The notes beneath the pieces were generated by a model. That model did no database searches. It was not told where the DNA came from and worked only from the letters and a program-made list of their open reading frames with translations. Source: JBCBSZ01 sp039185015 (GTDB lineage: Bacteria > Actinomycetota > Acidimicrobiia > Acidimicrobiales > Poriferisodalaceae). From it: a stretch of 23,275 bases of DNA. Below are positions 20,954-23,275 of this stretch, piece by piece. Within the stretch, counting starts at the first letter, position 1. Each line of letters begins with the position of its first letter. The translations under genes were made by a program, and so were the position numbers. The DNA lies in assembly GCA_039185015.1 (NCBI GenBank), contig JBCDAU010000061.1:1-23275 (forward strand), read 5' to 3'.

Positions 20954-22132
20954 TCAGTAGCTCCGGGGAAGGCCGAGTCGTTTCTGCGACAGGAAGGCCA
21001 GGATCAGGTTGTTGTTGATCGGGGCCACTTGGTACAGCCGCGTCTCACGCAGCTTGCGCTCGATGTCGTACTCGGCAGCGAAGCCGAACCCGCCGTGGGT
21101 GTCGAGCGCGGCGTTGCCCGCCGCCCAGGAGGCGTTGGAGGCCAGTAGCTTGGCCATGTTGGCCTCGGCGCCGCAGGGCTCGCCCCGGTCGTACTTCTCC
21201 GCCGCCTTCCACCGCATGAGGTCGGCTGCCTGCAGCTCGGCGTAGGCCGTGGCCAGCGGGAAGGCGACGCCCTGGTTCTGGCCGATCGCCCGCCCGAACA
21301 CCTCGCGTTCGTTCGCGTAGGCCGTGGCCCGGTCGAGGAAGAAGCGCCCGTCACCGATGCACTCGCTCGCGATGAGGATCCGCTCGGCGTTCATCCCGTC
21401 GAGGATGTGGCGGAAGCCCGCCCCCTCGGTCCCGACGAGCGACGAGGCGGGGATGCGGACGTCGTCGAAGAACACCTCGGTGCTGTTGTGGTTCATCCAC
21501 GTGTCGATCGGGTTGATCGTCAGACCGGGCACGAGCTCGCCGTCGTCGCCTCGCATCTCGAGCAGGAAGACCGAGAGGCCGTCGAGGCGGGACTCGGTCT
21601 CGCCGGCGGAAGCGGTGCGGGCGAGCAGGATCATCAGGTCGGAGTAGAGCGCACGCGACGTCCAGATCTTCTGGCCGTTCACGACCCACTCGTCGCCGTC
21701 GCGCTCGGCCCGCGTGCGGATCGACGTGGTGTCCGACCCGGCGGCGGGCTCGGTCACCCCGAAGGCCTGGAGCCGCTTGCGACCATCGGCGACCTGCGGG
21801 AGCCAGGTGCGCTTCTGCTCGTCGGAGCCGTGCCGCAGCAGCGTGCCCATCACGTACATCTGGGCGTGGCACGCGGACGGGTTGCCGCCCGAGGCCGAGA
21901 TCTCCTCGAGGATCACCGAGGCCATCGCCAGCGAGGCGCCACCACCGCCGTACTCCTCCGGGATCAGCGACCCGAGCCACCCCTGCGCCGTCAGCTCCGC
22001 GACGAACTCCTCCGGGTACCGATCGGGCTCGAGACCACGCCAGTACTCGTTGCCGTACCGGTCGCAGAGCCGGCGGACCTCGGCCCGCACCTCGTCGTGC
22101 TCGTCGGGATCGTGGAAGGGGGGCGAGCTCAC
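20954..22132 (-). CDS. Acyl-CoA dehydrogenase
   Basis: The 392-residue flavoprotein has the acyl-CoA dehydrogenase motifs 'AFGVTEPAAGSDTTSIRTRA' and 'WVVNGQKIWTSRA' around the FAD/substrate site, 'LDTHGGFGFAAEYDIERKLRE' and the ending 'YQVAPINNNLILAFLSQKRLGLPRSY'. It introduces a double bond at the alpha-beta position of an acyl-CoA. The PINNNLIL ending replaces the usual GTxE segment near the C-terminus, a feature of a subfamily often found with APH-like kinases and CaiB transferases. GTG start with GAGGAG 6 nt upstream. Part of a three-gene operon; substrate not evident. Confidence 0.92.
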   Translation of the reverse strand: MSSPPFHDPDEHDEVRAEVRRLCDRYGNEYWRGLEPDRYPEEFVAELTAQGWLGSLIPEEYGGGGASLAMASVILEEISASGGNPSACHAQMYVMGTLLRHGSDEQKRTWLPQVADGRKRLQAFGVTEPAAGSDTTSIRTRAERDGDEWVVNGQKIWTSRALYSDLMILLARTASAGETESRLDGLSVFLLEMRGDDGELVPGLTINPIDTWMNHNSTEVFFDDVRIPASSLVGTEGAGFRHILDGMNAERILIASECIGDGRFFLDRATAYANEREVFGRAIGQNQGVAFPLATAYAELQAADLMRWKAAEKYDRGEPCGAEANMAKLLASNASWAAGNAALDTHGGFGFAAEYDIERKLRETRLYQVAPINNNLILAFLSQKRLGLPRSY

Positions 22133-22164
22133 CGGTGCTCCTCTGCGGTGACGTCGACGTCGAC

Positions 22165-23259
22165 TCAGCCGAGCAACGACTCGGCGTCGAGGTCCAGGAT
22201 CTGGCGGCCGTGGCGGGAGGCCATGGCCATGAACATGTCGTCGCCCCGCTCGGTCCGCTCGACGATCATCGAGGCGACGATCGCCATGTGGAAGCCGGAG
22301 AACGCCCAGAAGCGGTAGCGGTCCCAGGCCTCGTCCGGCGACAGCGACACGCCGGCGGCGGACATGCCCTCGACGTAGCCGTCGACCAGGGCCCGCTCGT
22401 GGGCACGGCGATCGTCGGTGGTGAGCCCGGCGCCGAGGAAGTACGCCACGTCGGAGAGCGGGTCACCGAGCGACACGGTCTGCCAGTCGACCACCGCCAC
22501 CGGATCACCGCCGGCCGCCGTGCCGAACAGCATGTTGTCGAGGCGGAAGTCGCCGTGCACGACCGTCTTCGCCGCGCCCTGGGTGCGCTCGTAGTACCGA
22601 CGGATGCCGTCGATGAACCGCTCCCCCATCGCCATGACGTCGGGGGCGAGGCGGTCGGCGTAGCGATCGACCCAACCCGGCCACAGCCCGGTCATCAGCT
22701 GGGCGAGGAACTCGTACTCCTCGGCGCCCCGGCTGCCGAGCACGTCCATGCCGACGAGGGCGGCGTCGCCGAAGCGGGGGGCGTGGAGCCGCACCGCCTC
22801 GTCGAGCACGACGGCGGCGGTGTCCGGTGAGCACCCGGCCAGCTGGTCACCCTGCTCCGCCGGAGCGAGGTCCTCGAGGAGGAGGATGAATTCGCCCACC
22901 TCGACGCGGATGTCGGCGAGGTGGCAGTGCGGCGTCCGGATGCCGAGCGTCGGAGCGAGCTCCCCGTAGAAGCGCACCTCCTTCTCGTAGGAGCGCATCT
23001 GCACGCCGGTCGCCCGGCTGGTCTCGTCCGCGGCCGGGAGCTTCGCCACCACCGAGGCGGGCGCGTCGGTCGGGCCGTCGAAGGCGAGCCGGCACCGCAC
23101 GCTGTCACCCATCTGACCGGTACCGACGAAGGAACGCTCGACCTCGACCACGCGGCGATCGACGGCGAGTGCGCCGCTGTGGTGCAGCGCAGCACTGAGC
23201 CACTCCGCGGTGAGCTCCTCGGGCTGCCACACCAGCGCTGGTCGATCCGGACCGCTCAT
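22165..23259 (-). CDS. APH-family phosphotransferase (ACAD10/FadE36-like)
   Basis: The 364-residue protein has the aminoglycoside-phosphotransferase kinase fold: 'SVVAKLP' with Lys73, 'SYEKEVRFY' with Glu94, the Brenner motif 'VVHGDFRLDNMLF' (Asp237, Asn242) and 'VAVVDWQTVSLGDPLSDVAYFL' (Asp258). Members next to acyl-CoA dehydrogenases are usually metabolic, probably phosphorylating a hydroxyacyl-CoA as in mammalian ACAD10, and not antibiotic resistance enzymes. The acyl-CoA dehydrogenase gene follows after 32 nt. The ATG start at 23259 gives the normal family N-terminus; the promoter would be at or beyond the right edge of the window. Confidence 0.88.
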   Translation of the reverse strand: MSGPDRPALVWQPEELTAEWLSAALHHSGALAVDRRVVEVERSFVGTGQMGDSVRCRLAFDGPTDAPASVVAKLPAADETSRATGVQMRSYEKEVRFYGELAPTLGIRTPHCHLADIRVEVGEFILLLEDLAPAEQGDQLAGCSPDTAAVVLDEAVRLHAPRFGDAALVGMDVLGSRGAEEYEFLAQLMTGLWPGWVDRYADRLAPDVMAMGERFIDGIRRYYERTQGAAKTVVHGDFRLDNMLFGTAAGGDPVAVVDWQTVSLGDPLSDVAYFLGAGLTTDDRRAHERALVDGYVEGMSAAGVSLSPDEAWDRYRFWAFSGFHMAIVASMIVERTERGDDMFMAMASRHGRQILDLDAESLLG

Positions 23260-23275
23260 CTGCTCACACCGCGTA

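Noticed and set aside
22165..23259. Aminoglycoside resistance gene
   Set aside because: The kinase fold is shared, but linkage to acyl-CoA dehydrogenase and CaiB genes points to metabolism.

Overview
The window is about 70% GC, densely packed and has actinobacterial gene content: an IdeR/DtxR-type iron box, an ATP-dependent DNA ligase, HxlR and TetR regulators, and many GTG starts. Several genes carry a TANNNT hexamer 6-7 nt before the start codon, which suggests leaderless transcription. A lineage such as Acidimicrobiia would fit, but that is inference from style and not shown by a marker gene. No rRNA, tRNA, CRISPR array, insertion sequence or integrase was seen. No gene-free stretch exceeds 300 bases; the longest gaps (about 150-180 nt) are described as sites.

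Left part (1-7313). An iron-box-controlled lipoprotein that binds an iron chelate or similar ligand faces an HxlR-family regulator. Next come a two-gene unit (DUF2461-like plus a TfoX-N-like small protein), a secreted protein with scattered GGxGxD-type motifs, a divergent lipoprotein N-acetylmuramoyl-L-alanine amidase, a small helical protein and an ATP-dependent DNA ligase.

Centre (7341-15141). This is the most interesting part, a RiPP-type peptide locus. Three very similar 31-32 residue precursor peptides on the minus strand share a lasso-type leader (YEAPKV) and a fixed nine-residue C-terminal block, KASF-x4-N. Nearby are an LpxL-like acyltransferase with an altered active site, a PqqD-family peptide chaperone, and a tightly overlapping operon: S24/S26-like peptidase, HPr-kinase-related protein, nucleotidyltransferase and ABC exporter. 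No lasso cyclase (asparagine-synthetase-like) or transglutaminase-like B protein is present in the window. An AMP-forming acyl-CoA synthetase sits between PqqD and the operon. A plausible scheme is PqqD binding the leader, the kinase and nucleotidyltransferase modifying the core (perhaps the invariant Ser), the peptidase cutting the leader and the ABC protein exporting the product.

Right part (15142-23275). A hotdog thioesterase, an SDR oxidoreductase, a class III aminotransferase, and a TetR regulator divergent from a flavin amine oxidase. Two palindromic operators between the last two are arranged symmetrically, each containing a TTGACA -35 box. The end is a minus-strand operon (APH-like kinase, acyl-CoA dehydrogenase, CaiB-type CoA-transferase) that looks catabolic.
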